Notes: generated by a model not told the origin, from the sequence alone. Positions 1-12,393 are shown, numbered from the stretch's first letter. The stretch: DNA of 64,000 nucleotides from Ustilaginoidea virens (GCF_000687475.1 NC_057318.1:2976001-3040000), one strand, 5' to 3'. Translations and numbers: made by a program.

Positions 1-2265
1 TCTGACCTTTTACGCAGCTATCGTATAGAGGATAAATATAGCGGCAAAATAGATAACTTCTTTATACTAAAGGTAGTATCCTTTAAAAGCAAATACTGCC
101 TATTAGGACTGCCTAATTATATATTCGCTAGAGCTTTTTAAATTATATTAATCGGCGATACTAAGACCTTTTACTTTAATAATATTAAATGCATTTGTGA
201 TACCCTCACTTTTAACGATATAATCCGCAAAGTCAAGAGTTATTTCGAAAATAAGAGTATAGAGTAATTCTATTTATACTATTAGAATAGAATAATACTT
301 TAATTAACTATCACAAAATATCCTAATAAGTTAAAGCTAGAATGCCTTAATATCCTACTAGAAGAACTTTAATACCTATATTATAGTCTTTTCCCCCTCT
401 TTATAGCTAATATAGAGCTTCATCGGCAAATGCTTAATGCTATAAAGGATACCCCTAAGTATAGCTAGGTGCTATATCGATATGCCCCTATATTCAAAGG
501 CCTTACCGCTAACCTATAGTAATCCCTTTTTATCTACGAGACTACCTATATAACTTAACAGCATTAATTCCTTTAATAATAATAAGCTCAACAACATTGG
601 GATATTGAAGATATTAATAATAATATGGTATTATTTACTGACCGTAGACATAGTTAATCCCGCCCTTAACGCCGATTCGGCCTATAGCAGTAGTATCAAC
701 GGCAATAATAGAATTGTGCCTTTTTAGCTAGGCCCCATTAAAGAAGATATTTTATTTGCAATAAAATAGGATATTAGTTATCTAATTACTCTACTAAAGA
801 GCAATAAGAATTAAAAGACTAATAGATAAAGAACCGATCCTATTATACTACCCCTAATAATAAGAAATTCTATATTTTCTTATAGGAATATAAAGAGCCT
901 AGGCCCTAAGGCCCTAAAGAAGAAGAAGAGGCTGACTTTAATAATATTATTAGTAATATCAAAGTAATAATAGCAGGGAATATATAATAGGATATAGAGA
1001 ATACTGCTATACTATAAATTATAGCCACTTAGTACTTCTTAGCCCCTAAGTAAATAGAACTATTACCTTTTTTATCTATTGAAATATTGCAAGCCCTATA
1101 GGATGAATTATACCAATACGCCTTTTTATAGATTGACCCCTTCCAAATGCCCTTACCTAATTATAATTCTGCCTTTCTAGAAGAAGAATATTATAGTAAC
1201 TACACCTTCTACGGAATCCTACTAGATACCGGCGCCTCCGGCCTATTAATAGTAGGCCTAGGTTAAATAAAGGCCCTAATGCGATTAATAAAGACCCTAA
1301 CTATCGAGATAACTAACAAAAAGCATATAGTAAATTTTAGAGCAGGCTCTACTATATCTTCTGATATACTAAATATCCCAATGATATTTAGTCATATCCT
1401 TTTCTATATTCTTAATAGTAATACCCCCTTCTTATATTCTATTATAGATATAGATAGGATAGGCGTAAAGCTTAATAATCTTAATAACCTACTTATCTAA
1501 AAGGATATTAAGGTTCTAATTATTAGGAAATAGGGACATCTATAGTGGACTCTTAATGCTATAGATACTATAGCCTTTTATCTATTGTTATAGGAAATCT
1601 ATTAGCTATATTATCGATTCGGGCACCCCTCTATTAATAGGCTTACTAAATTGCTTTAACGGGCTAGTTATAATAATATTAACTGCAATATCATCGAGAG
1701 TATTACTTATATATACTATTAATACTAGATAAACGTAAAGGCATTTAGCCGATTTAAATTCATACTTAAGGATAACGATACTAGCTAATTTAACTATAAA
1801 ATTATTGTCGATATCTTTTATATTAATAATCGGCCGGTATTATATATTATAGATGCCGCGATAAGCTTTTAGGCAGCTAGATTCCTTAATTTATGAAGGC
1901 AGAAGGCCTATGATATTTAGAATACCCTTAAAGAATGCTAAATCGATATATACCTCGGCCTACCGGATTAGATAGTCTACAATACTAGACTAAACTTTAC
2001 TTCTGCCGAATTCCGTTATAATGCCCGGCTTTTATCTATTAATATAGATAAAATCCCTATGGAAGCCTATAATAGCATTAGTAAGGTCGAGAGATATTAC
2101 GCCCCCTTACGCCGAGCCTATACAATTATTAATAACGAAGTAAGCGACCTAATAATAAGGGAATAGAAATTATAGCTCGCTATAAAAGCTGTTAACGATT
2201 CCGCTAGACCTAATAGTCTAATGCCTATATTATTAGTCTTTAGAGTATATCCTCGACTTACAGAT
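1..2265 (+). pseudogene. C1a gag-pol relic, first part (protease to integrase)
   Basis: RIP-broken copia polyprotein. An Asp-Thr-Gly-Ala-Ser-Gly protease motif lies near 1226-1243, followed by a remnant of the GAG-pre-integrase His-x3-His region (Arg-Phe-Gly-His-Pro) near 1615 and the start of the integrase core near 1810-1860 (Asn-Arg-Pro-Val-Leu-Tyr-Ile-Ile-Asp-Ala). In-frame stops are TAA or TAG and mostly sit where the family has Gln. The reading stops at 2270, where C1b inserted, and resumes at 9509. It is non-functional. The copy relationship with C1b makes the assignment secure, but the outer boundary of each domain is approximate. Confidence 0.85.
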
Positions 2266-2270
2266 AATTC
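2266..2270. repeat. C1b target-site duplication, left copy (AATTC)
   Basis: AATTC directly precedes the TG of the C1b 5' LTR and recurs at 9509-9513 directly after the CA end of its 3' LTR. The matching uninterrupted site in C1b itself, near 6586-6592, carries AATTC once. Five bp is the usual duplication length for Ty1/copia integrases. Confidence 0.95.
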
Positions 2271-2611
2271 TGTCGGAATCGCTGTCGCAAGGTGCCCAAT
2301 TGGGCACCAATTGGGCATATTGCGACGAATGTGCCGCGCACACCCGTTACGCACAATGTGGCCACTTTTGCCCCTATGCCCCTAAGCCCGGTAGGGCACG
2401 CGGGCAGTCCGGCCCGACCGCGCCGATGCACGTGACTATGGCACGCACAAAAAGGCCACATCGTGTAATTACTCTTTTGCTTCCTTTCTTTCCTCTTAGT
2501 TAGTCAGTTATAATCAAAGAAGTAATCATACCTTTAACCGGTGACCTTACGGTACTTAATACCACGCGCGCGACCCTACGTATAACTGGGTACCCCGAGT
2601 TTATATCAACA
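2271..2611 (+). repeat. C1b 5' LTR
   Basis: 341 bp, TGTCGG...CAACA, matching 9168-9508 over its full length and 12063-12393 less closely. It contains a short tandem of CAATTGGGCAC near the start and a GC-rich middle, so it stands out from the AT-rich interior. Apparent short ORFs on both strands here are by-products of the GC-rich LTR and not genes. Confidence 0.95.
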
Positions 2612-2830
2612 CTGATTAGTGGTGATAACCACCACTCACAGGATAATTATATCCCGCAAAGAATAGTACATTATAGATCAGCAAGATACTGACTACGAAG
2701 AGGCAGTCGAGTAATCTTAGCTATACTAACCAGAGGGAGAACGATTTATAACCTCTCCTTCCCCTCATCTATCATAAGAAAGAATAAGATACACTAAATA
2801 TCACGATCTTTAAAGATACCTTTAGCATCT
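2612..2830 (+). other. C1b leader after the 5' LTR (primer-binding site not identified)
   Basis: The leader starts CTGATTAGTGGTGATAACC. I could not match it confidently to a tRNA 3' end or to the initiator-Met half-tRNA site used by C2. The initiator Met of gag was not located; the gag reading is clear only from about 3050. Confidence 0.4.
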
Positions 2831-4320
2831 AGGAAGAATAATTTATAACCTCTTCCTATTCTACCCCTTTCTTTCTTTTACCCTACTACTATAGGTAAAA
2901 GCCCTTTCGAATCTTACACTCCTTATAAGAGGGAATCTTACACTCTTTGCAATATATCCCCCCCCCCCCCCCCTTCAAACCCTTATCTCAATACTATAGC
3001 CTTATTATTATCATTATTATAATAACTATAAGAGCTACCTAAGAGGATATAACGGTTTGCCTTACTCTTTGACGATAATTAGATTAATGCGGTAGAGCCT
3101 ATCGACCCTAATAATGCTATAGATATACAGCTATATAACCGTATTGCCTTCCTTATAGATACCTATAAGGAAAATACCCACCTAGATGATAACCTTTAGG
3201 AATAATTCCGTAAGGATTATAACGAATGGAATGCAGCCCTATTCGGCCGTATTAATAATTAGGTTTTACGGTATTTCCGTTCAATATTATGGGAACGCGG
3301 CGTATATATTAGAGCATTGGGTTCCCTAATAATACCAAACCTCCTTAAATGCCTTTAACAATAATAAAACCCATAATGGCCTCAAGAGGAAATAACCCGG
3401 CAATTTACTCGCAATATATTCTTATCCTGGCTTAACCCTACTAAAGAAGCCTTACTATCTATCGGTAATACCGAGAAAGAGATATAAATACTTTAAAATA
3501 CGCCCTCATATATACGCATAAGGCCCTTATTATTATCATCACGAGCCCCCATAACAATTATGTAAATACCCTTACTAAGGCTCGCATTACGGCTCTTATA
3601 AGCCCTATTAATGCTAAGGAACTTTATTATACTAATAGCACGATTATAGTTATAATAACCTATTATCCCCCCCTCTATATCGAAAAAGCCCTTTAACCTT
3701 ACCCCTACCGATAAAGAAAGGGGCCGGTCCTAATAACCAAAAGGGAAAACGCCTATTTATAATAGGCCGCTATTCGAAATAGGGGAAAGCTCCCATCATT
3801 AATAATATGCAACAGCCAATAATTATAGCCTATAAGACCGACCCGATTAATTATATTAACCTAGGGATTATACCCCTAGCCGAGGCGGCTATCTTAATAC
3901 CCCTTAAGGTTATAGTATGCCTAATAGAGGTCGAGTTATAGGCCCCAATAATATACTTCCTTTAATAGAGGACCCTAATAATAATACCCTCTAAGCTAAT
4001 GCCGCCCCTAATACCAGATATCACGAATCGCGGTATTGTGGCCTATAGGCCATAACGCCTTATCCTCATCCGATAATACCAAAAATAGGCACGGCACCTA
4101 GCCCTTCCCGCTAATATCGGCCTACTTAGGCTAATAAACGGACGGTTTTAATAGGAGTACCGATAAACCCAGACCGACCTAGGTTATAGGATAACCTAGC
4201 TAAAGATTCCGCTAGCCTACCATAAGGCTACCGATAAGCCGTTCTAGAATACCCTCCGGAATAATAACACTACTAAAAAGATTATTCCCGAACCGGGTTT
4301 AATAATATATCGAAGAAGAT
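2830..4320 (+). pseudogene. C1b gag relic
   Basis: The region between the leader and protease reads, with TAA/TAG taken as former Gln, as a gag-type protein. A helical capsid-like stretch lies around 3050-3500, including Asn-Glu-Trp-Asn-Ala-Ala and Leu-Ser-Trp-Leu-Asn-Pro, followed by a low-complexity linker. A run of 16 C at 2958-2973 lies in or just before its start. I see no intact zinc knuckle; Cys codons are expected to have become Tyr through RIP. It is inactive. The start and end are inferred from position and not from a clear Met or stop. Confidence 0.6.
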
Positions 4321-7300
4321 ATTTAACCTCTTATGTAGTTATCGTATAGAGGATAGATATAGCAGCAAAATAGATAACTTTATTATACTAAAAGTTATCT
4401 CTTTTAAGAGCAAATACCGCCTACTAGGATTACCCGATAATATATTCGCTAAAGCCTTCTAAATTATACTTATCGGCGATACTAAGACTTATTACTTTAA
4501 TAATATTAAATGTATTCGCGATACCCTTACTTTTAACGATATAGTCCGTAAAGTTAAAAGCTATTTCGAAAATGAAAGCATAGAGCAATTCTATTTACAC
4601 TATTGGAATAGAATAACGCTCTAATTAACTATCGCAAAATATCCCGATAAGTTAAAGCTAGAATGCCTTAATATCCTATTAGAAGAACTTTAATACCTAT
4701 ATTGTGGTCTTTTTCCCCCCTTTATAGCTAATATAAAGCTTTATCGGCAAGTGCTTAATGCTATAAGGGATACCCCTAAGTGTAGCTAGGCCTTATATCG
4801 CTATACCCCTATATTCGAAGGCCTCGCTACTAACCTATAGCAATCCCTTTCCATCTACAAGACTACCTATATAACTCAATAGCATTATTTCCTTTAATAG
4901 CAGCCCTAACAATATCAGGATATTAAAGATATTGATAGTAATATAGCGTTATTTATAGATTATAGATACGGTTAATCTTATAACCGGTATTAATGTCCCT
5001 AATAATACGGACCCCCTTAACGGCAATAATAGAATCGCGCCTTTCCAGCTAGGCCTTATTAAAGAAGATGCTTCGTTTGCAATAAATTAGGATATTAATC
5101 ATCTAACTATACTAATAAAGAGCAATAAGAATTAAAGGCATAATAGCTGAAGAACCGTTCCAATTATACCGCCCCTAATAATAAGAAATTCCGCATTTTC
5201 CTATAAGAATACAAAAGGCCTGCGTAAGGCCTCGAAGATGCCGATTTTAATAATATCGTTAAAGATATTAAAGTTATAATGGTAGGGGATATATAATAGG
5301 ATGCAGAGAATGCTATTACACCACAAATTATAGCCACTTAGTACTTCCTAGCCCCTATGCAAATAGAATTGTTACCTTCTTTATCTATCGAAACATTATA
5401 AGCCCTATAGGATAAATTATACCGATATGCCTTCCTATAGATTAACCCCTTCCGAATGCCCTTACCACTACTAGACCGTAATTCTACCTTTCTAGAAGAA
5501 GAACGCTATAGTAACCATACCTTCCGCGGAATCCTACTAGATACCGGCGCCTCCGGCCTATTAATAGCAGGCCTAGGTCAAGTAAAGGCCCTAATGCGAT
5601 TAATAAAGACCCTAACTATTAAGATAACTGATAAGAAGCATACGGTGAATTTTAGAGCAGGCTCTATTATATCCTCTAGTATATTAAATATTCCGACGAT
5701 ATTCGGTAATATCCCCTTCTACATCTTTAATAGCGGTACCCCCTTCTTTTATTCTATTACGGATATAGATAGGATAGGCGTAAAGCTTAATAATATTGAT
5801 AACCTACTAATCTAAGGGGATACTAAAGTTCCAATTATTAGGAAATAGGGATATCTATAGTGGACTCTTAATGCTATAGATACTACTGCCTTCTACCTCT
5901 CATTATAGGAAATCTGTTAGCTTTATTATCGATTCGGGCACCCTTCTATTAATAGGCTTATTAAATTGCTTTAATAGGCCGGATATAATGATAATATTAA
6001 TCGCAATATCATTAAGAAGATTACCTATATATACTATTAATGCCAGATAAATATAAAGGCACCTAGCCGATTTAAATTCATACTTAAGGATAATAATACC
6101 AACTAATTTAACTACGAAATTATCGTTAATATCCTTTATATTGATAATCGGCCGGTATTATATATTATAGATGCCGCGATAAGCTTCTAGGCAGCTAGAT
6201 TCCTTAATTTATAAAGGCAGAAGGCCTATAATATTTAGAATGCCCTTAAGGAATATTGGATCGATATATACCTCGGCCCGCCGGATTGGATAGTATATAA
6301 TACCAGACCTAACTTTACTTCTACTGAATTCCGCTATAATGCCTAGCTTCTATCTATTAATATGGATGAAATTCCTATAGAAGCCTATAATAGCATTAGT
6401 AAAGTTGAGAGATACTATACCCCATTACGCAAAGCCTATACTATTATTGACAACGAAGTAGGTGACCTAATAATAAAGGAATAGAAATTATAGCTTACTA
6501 TAAAGGCTGTTAACGACTTAGCTAGACCTAATAGTCTAGTGCCTATATTATTAGTCTTTAGAGTATATCCTTAACTTACGGATAATTCACCCCCTAGCTT
6601 ATTAGTATTATAACGTATTATAACGTTACGAAAGGCCACTAATAAAGCTAGGAAATGCCTCGCTAAGCGATAAGTTTATAATGCCCTCGCCTAATAGAAC
6701 GGCCTAAATATATAGCCTATCTACCGACTACCCCTATAGTTAGATATATAGGTATAGAGAGAAAAGGGTGGATAGCATAGGCTATACCGGCTAATTAGCC
6801 TTAATAGTGAGACCTACATCGTATAGATGCTATATAGCCCGGTTAAGTTCCGGTTAACGGTCGTTAAGCTATATAACTACGACCCTAATGATACTAAAGA
6901 TATCGTCTATACTAAAGGCCCGGCCCGCCCTAGTAGGCTAGAAGTCAGGATACCGGCTGCACCTACACTTCTAGCCGCAATAATACCTATAGCCGAGATA
7001 TCATCGACGATACCTACAGCCGCGATATTATTAATAACACTTACAGCCGCAATATACCCATCGCCAGCTACTAGGTCTAATCAAGTCAGGCTAGTATTAT
7101 TATCCCTACCGCTAGTATATATGATATCTGGCGTTATAATTAATAAGGACCAAAAAGAAGCTCTTATTAACGCTATAGCTTCTAATACTATTATTAATGC
7201 CTCTTTCCTAACCGTAAAAGAGCAAGCCGACCTATAGCTTGCTAGTTAATTATACCGGGAAGGAAAGATTATAACCCTAGGAGACCCCTTCAAATAGTCT

Positions 7301-8884
7301 AACCATATAGAGGTAGAAGCATTATAGGCCCACGATATATTCCGATTTATTACCTTTAATATCGGTAAATATAGAGCCTAACGTCTATTTAATTTATATA
7401 TAGTACGAGAGATTAAGGGTAAAGGCATAGATATGCCGTATAAAAAGTCACGACTTATTATATAAGGTTATAGTGATGATGAAAAGCAATTGATATTGAC
7501 TTAATCCCCTATAATCTAATGGGCTAGTCAACAGTTACTTATATTATTGGCCCTATCACTATAACGTTCTTACGGCTTATTTCTCTAGATATGTAATATC
7601 ATATAGGCCTACATATAATCATCCACCACCCTTAATAGATCGATTATCGCTAAGCTACCTAAGCAGATAGCGCATTAATACCCCGATAATACGATCATGG
7701 AAGTAGTAAAGCCACTATACGGAATAGCTAAGGCAGGCACCTACTAGTGGGCGATATACTTCCGGCACTATCGCGAGAAATTGGGCATGACTATATTAAC
7801 CTATAACCTCTATTTGCTGATATCCGCCGGTAATGACGATATTGACCGTACTAACGCTTCTAATTATGCTAGCGATACTAGCATATGCTTCGGTATCGTA
7901 GGTATATAGACTGATGATACCCTTAGCCTGAGTGACGATACCTTCTTCTAATAGGAAGAATTAGAGCTTACTAAAGCAGGCTTTAATATTAAGCCTAAAA
8001 CGAAGCTATTACTAATTATGCCCCTGATATTCAACGGGTGTATACTAACGGCCAATACTGACGGTATAATATTACGCTAGAAAGGTCAAAGTAAGAAGAT
8101 CGCGACTATCGATAAGAATACGCCTATAGCCTAGCGTAATTATATCGAATAATGCGCTTGCGGTGCTTATGTGGCTACGGTCTGCTAGCCTGAGGCGTCT
8201 TTCGACCTATCTATCGCAATATAATATTAACAGCCTAACCCTAAGGATATCGCAAGGTTAAATAAGCGCCTTTAATGGCAGCGCGATAACTAGGATCGTA
8301 GCTTACGGTATATCAATTTAGCCCTTACTATAGCTAAGATCTTTATATTTATTGATAGATCCTTTGCTAACAACAAAGATTTAAGCTCCTAGATTGGTTA
8401 TGTGATTATACTAGGGAATGAGATAGATACTGCGAATAACGCCTTCCAGCTGACCGGTAACATTATTACTTATAGCTCTATAAAGAGTAAGCGTGTAACG
8501 CATAGCGCACTTGCTTCGGAGCTATATAGCATAGTGCAAGGGGTCGATATTGCATACGCGATAGGCACGACCCTTAATATAATTACCAGCAGGCTGGGAT
8601 TGCCGAAGATCCCTACTATTATATGTATAGATTCTTTTTCGTTGTACGAATGCCTTATCAAGCTAGGCACCACGAAAGAGAAAAGGCTTATAATAGATAT
8701 TATAGCCTTACGATAATCATACGAGCGCCGGGAAATCTATAAGATTCGCTAGATCAATAGGAACGATAACCTCGCCGATGCAATAACTAAGGGAACGCTA
8801 AATAAAGCCCTTAAGACCTTCATCGACTACAATCAGGCTGTTATACGTATGGAAGGGTGGGTAAAGAGGCCGGTTAATGTCTGA
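4320..8884 (+). pseudogene. C1b pol relic: protease, integrase, reverse transcriptase, RNase H
   Basis: Copia-type polyprotein. The protease motif Asp-Thr-Gly-Ala-Ser-Gly is at 5540-5557 and the His-Pro-Ser-Ile-Asn GAG-pre-integrase remnant near 5935. The integrase core runs about 6130-6600, then a Pro/Ala/Ile-rich linker (6827-7190). The reverse transcriptase (about 7190-8240) has Gln-Thr-Asp-Asp-Thr-Leu near 7905-7920 in place of the textbook Tyr-Val-Asp-Asp. RNase H (8340-8716) includes Ser-Ala-Leu-Ala-Ser-Glu-Leu-Tyr and Cys-Ile-Asp-Ser. It ends at a TGA (8882-8884), a genuine stop not created by RIP. The frame is mostly continuous with many TAA/TAG, so it cannot be expressed as it stands. 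Confidence 0.88.
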
Positions 8885-9051
8885 CTGAATTTGGGTATAA
8901 TTGGTGATATTATAGGTGGCAAGTGTGTGGATTTTCCTATATTCAATGTTGTGTTATTTTTACTGCGTTTACTGCTGCCCCTTTTTGCCCCTTTGTTTTG
9001 GCTACGATATTCAATATACCGGCTGTACGGTATGATGCCGGCCGCGCGGCG

Positions 9052-9065
9052 CGATAGCGTTATCG
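9052..9065. other. Conserved near-palindrome in the C1b 3' untranslated region
   Basis: CGATAGCGTTATCG, set in a GC-rich island (GCCGGCCGCGCGGC just upstream). The copy in C1a at 11947-11960 is a perfect 14-bp palindrome, CGATAACGTTATCG. Both copies sit between the pol stop and the 3' LTR. The role is unknown; an RNA stem such as a dimerisation or packaging signal is one possibility. Confidence 0.55.
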
Positions 9066-9167
9066 GCGGCATAACCTGCCGAGACCGCGCCGCACTTTTC
9101 TTTCTATATGTGCGCCTTACATCCTAGCGATTCCGATATTTGATTCTATAAAAAGAGAAGCTGCCAG

Positions 9168-9508
9168 TGTCGGAATCGCTATCGCAAGGTGCCCAATTGG
9201 GCACCAATTGGGCATATTGCGACGAATGTGCCGCGCACACCCGTTACGCATAATATGGCCACTTTTGCCCCTATGCCCCTAAGCCCGGTAGGGCACGCGG
9301 GCAGTCCGGCCCGACTGCGCCGATGCACGTGACTATAGTACGCACAAAAAGGCCACATCGTGTAATTACTCTTTTGCTTCCTTTCTTTCCTCTTAGTTAG
9401 TCAGTCATAATCAAAGAAGTAATCATACCTTTGACCGGTGACCTCACGGTACTTAATACCACGCGCGCGACCCTACGTATAACTGGGTACCCCGAGTTTA
9501 TATCAACA
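9168..9508 (+). repeat. C1b 3' LTR
   Basis: 341 bp, starts TGTCGG at 9168 and ends CAACA at 9508, directly followed by the AATTC duplication. An A/G-rich stretch AAAAAGAGAAG lies shortly upstream (about 9150-9160) and is the likely polypurine tract. Confidence 0.95.
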
Positions 9509-9513
9509 AATTC
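9509..9513. repeat. C1b target-site duplication, right copy (AATTC)
   Basis: AATTC directly after the 3' LTR. C1a pol resumes here with ACCCCCTAGCC, the continuation seen uninterrupted at about 6592 in C1b. Confidence 0.95.
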
Positions 9514-11788
9514 ACCCCCTAGCCTATTAGTATTATAATATGCCTTAACGTTACAAAAGGCTACTAATAAAGCTAGGAAATACCTCGCTAAGCGATAGGT
9601 TTATAATGCCTTTGCCTAATAGAACGGCCTGGATACCTAGCCTATCTACCGACTACCCCTATAGTCAGATATATAGGTATAGAGAGAAAAAGGTGGATAG
9701 TATAGGCTGTACCGGCTAATCAGTCTTAAAGGTAAAACTTATATTGTATAAATGCTATATAGCCCCGTTAAGTTCTAGTTAATAGTTGTTAAGCCATATA
9801 ACTACGACCCCGACTGTGATACTAATCCCGGTGTGGATAATCCCGAAAATATCGTTTATACCGAAGGCCTGGCCTGCCCTAGCCGGATGGAAATTAGGAT
9901 ACTAGCTATAGCCGTACCTCTAGCCGCGATAATACCTATAGCCGAGATATTATCGATAATACCTGCAGCCGCGATACATCCATCGCCAGCTACTAGGTCT
10001 GATTAAGCCAGGCCACTATTACTATTACCAGTAAGGGTAGTATCCAATATTATAATTAATAAGGACCAAGAAGAGGCTCTCGTTAATACTATCGCTTCTA
10101 ATACTATTATTGATGTCTCTTTTTTGACTGCGAAAGAGTAAACCGACTTATAGCTTACTAGCTAATTATACCGGGAAGGAAAGATTACAACCTCTAGAGC
10201 CCCTTTTAAGTAGTCTAACCGTACAGAGATAGAAGTACTATAAGCCTATAATATATTTAGATTCGTCACCTTTAATATCGGTCAATATAGAGCCTAATGC
10301 CTATTCAACTTATATATAGTACGGGAAATTAAAGGCAAAGGTATAGATGCCCCATACGAGAAATCTAGGCTTATAATATAAGGTTATAGTAATAATAAGA
10401 AGCAATTGATATTGACTTAGTCCCTTATAATCCAATAGGCTAGTCAATGGTTACTTATATTATTAGCTCTATTACTATAGCGGTCTTACGGCCTCTTCCT
10501 TTAGATATAGGATATCACGTAGGCTTATATGCAGTTATTAACTACTTTTAATCGGTCGATCACTACTAAGCTATCCAAGCAGATAGCTCACTAATATCCT
10601 GATAACACTATTATAGAAGTAGTTAAGCCCTTATATAGAATAGCTAAGGCAGGCACCCACTAGTAGGCAATATACTTCCGGTACCATTGCAAGAAGTTGG
10701 GTATAACTATATTAACCTATAACCCCTATTTGCTAATATCTGCTGGTAACGACCGTACTAGCGATACTAATGATACTAATATATGCTTCGGTATTGTAGG
10801 TATATAGACTAACGATACTTTCGGCCTTAGTAACAATGCCTTCTTTTAATGGGAGGAATTAGAGCTTACTAAGGCAGGCTTTAATGCTAAGCCTAAAATA
10901 TGGCTATCGCTAACTATACCCCTAATATTTAACGGGTATATACTAATAGCCACTACCGACGGAATAATAACGTTATACTAGAAAGGTTAAAGCAAGAAGA
11001 TCACAACTATTAATAAGAATTCGCCTATAGCCTAGTATAATGATATCGAGCAATATGCTTGCGGTGCTTATATAGCTATAGTCTGCTAGCCCGAAGCGTC
11101 TTTTAACCTATCTATTATAGCATAATACTAATAGCCTGATCTTAAGGATATCGCGAGGTTAAATAAGCGCCTTTAATAGTAGCTTAATAACCAGGATTGT
11201 GGCTTACGGTATATCAATCTAGTCCTTACTATAGTTAAACTCTTTATATTTAATGATGGATCCTTTGCTAACAATAAAGATTTAAGCTCCTAGATTAGCT
11301 ATATTATTATACTAAGGAATAAAGAGGATAACCCTACAAATAACGCCTTCCTACTAACCGGTAATATCGTCACTTACAGCTCTACAAAAAGTAAGCGTAT
11401 AATATGCAGCACACTCGCTTCGGAGCTATATAGTATAGTATAAGGGGTCGATATTGCATACGCGATAGGCATAACCCTTAATATAATTACTAGTAGGCTA
11501 GAATTGCCGAAGATCCCTATAGTTGTATATATAGATTCATTTTCGTTATATAAATGCCTTATTAAGCTAAGTACTACCAAGGAGAAAAGGCTTATAATAG
11601 ATATTATAGCCCTACGATAGTCATACGAGCGCTAGGAGATATATAAGATCTATTAGATCAATGGGAATAATAATCTTACCGATATAATAACTAAGGGAAC
11701 GCCTAATAAAGCCCTTAAGACCTTTATCGACTAAAATAGGGCTCTTATACGTGTGGAAGGGTAGGTAAAGAGGCCAGTTAATATCTGA
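9514..11788 (+). pseudogene. C1a pol relic, second part (integrase end, reverse transcriptase, RNase H)
   Basis: Continuation of the outer copia polyprotein after the C1b insertion, collinear with C1b 6592-8884. The reverse transcriptase carries the same Gln-Thr-Asn/Asp-Asp-Thr active-site variant near 10810. RNase H matches that of C1b (Ser-Leu-Ala-Ser-Glu-Leu-Tyr region at 11410-11430, Val-Tyr-Ile-Asp-Ser near 11525). It ends with the same Pro-Val-Asn-x-stop, a TGA at 11786-11788. It carries more RIP stops than C1b and is inactive. Confidence 0.87.
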
Positions 11789-12062
11789 CTGCGTTTGGAA
11801 GGTATTAGTGATATTATATGTGGCAAGTGTGTAGATTTTCCTATGTTTAATGTTGTGTGCATTTACTGCTTTTACTGCCCCTTTTGCTCCTTTATTTTAG
11901 CTGCGATATTCAACCGGCTGTACGGTATAATGCCGGCCGCGCGGCGCGATAACGTTATCGGCGGCATAACTTGCCGAGACCGCGCCGCACTTTTCTTTCT
12001 ATATATGCGCTTTATATCCTAGCGATTCTAATATTTGCTTCTATAAAAAGAGAAGCTGCCAG

Positions 12063-12393
12063 TATCGGAATCGCTGTCGCAAGGTGCCCAATTAGGCACA
12101 CTACAACGGATATACCGCGCATACTACCGCATACACAATATGGCCCCTTTTGCCTCTTTGCCCCTGAGCCCGGTAGGGCATGCAAGCAGCCCGGCCCGAC
12201 TACGCCGATGCATATAACCACGGCACGCACAAAAAGGCCATATTGTGTAATTACCCTCTTTTGCTTCCTTTCTTTCCTTTGAGATAGTCAGTTATTAGTA
12301 AAGTCAATTAATCCTTTACTTGGTGACCTCCCGGTATATGATACCACGCGCGCGACCCTACGTACAACTGGGTACCCTGAGTTTATATCAACA
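12063..12393 (+). repeat. C1a 3' LTR
   Basis: 331 bp. It starts TATCGG, where the terminal TG has become TA by a RIP-type change, and ends CAACA. It aligns with both C1b LTRs apart from a deletion of one copy of the CAATTGGGCAC tandem near the start. Confidence 0.93.

Larger units (their letters stand above)
2271..9508 (+). mobile_element. C1b: complete Ty1/copia retrotransposon nested in C1a
   Basis: The element is 7,238 bp, with 341-bp LTRs on both ends starting TGTCGG and ending CAACA, flanked by AATTC duplications. The domain order protease, integrase, reverse transcriptase, RNase H places it in Pseudoviridae-type (copia) elements. The two LTRs differ at nine sites by eye, all transitions, and eight are CpA/TpA or its complement, so the divergence is RIP and not clock-like drift. 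The interior is much more damaged than the LTRs. It inserted into the integrase region of an older member of its own family. Confidence 0.95.
1..12393 (+). mobile_element. C1a: older Ty1/copia element, 5' end outside the window, split by same-family copy C1b
   Basis: The two halves (1-2270 and 9509-12393) read as one copia element once C1b and one copy of the AATTC duplication are removed. Bases 1-2270 align with the C1b interior from about 4325 to 6590, and 9509-12062 align with the rest. The order is end of gag, protease, GAG-pre-integrase, integrase | integrase end, reverse transcriptase, RNase H, 3' untranslated region, 3' LTR. It is more heavily RIP-mutated than C1b and has small indels relative to it, which fits its being the older host. 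Its own TSD cannot be tested because the 5' LTR lies outside the window. Confidence 0.9.

Noticed and set aside
2118..2503. Short ORFs on both strands around the C1b 5' LTR
   Set aside because: They lie across the GC-rich LTR or its junction with C1a pol, are not shared as protein between LTR copies, and match no family.
8470..8673. 67-residue minus-strand ORF and its relative at 11374-11580
   Set aside because: Antisense of the conserved C1 RNase H. The similarity between the two comes from homology of the sense strand.
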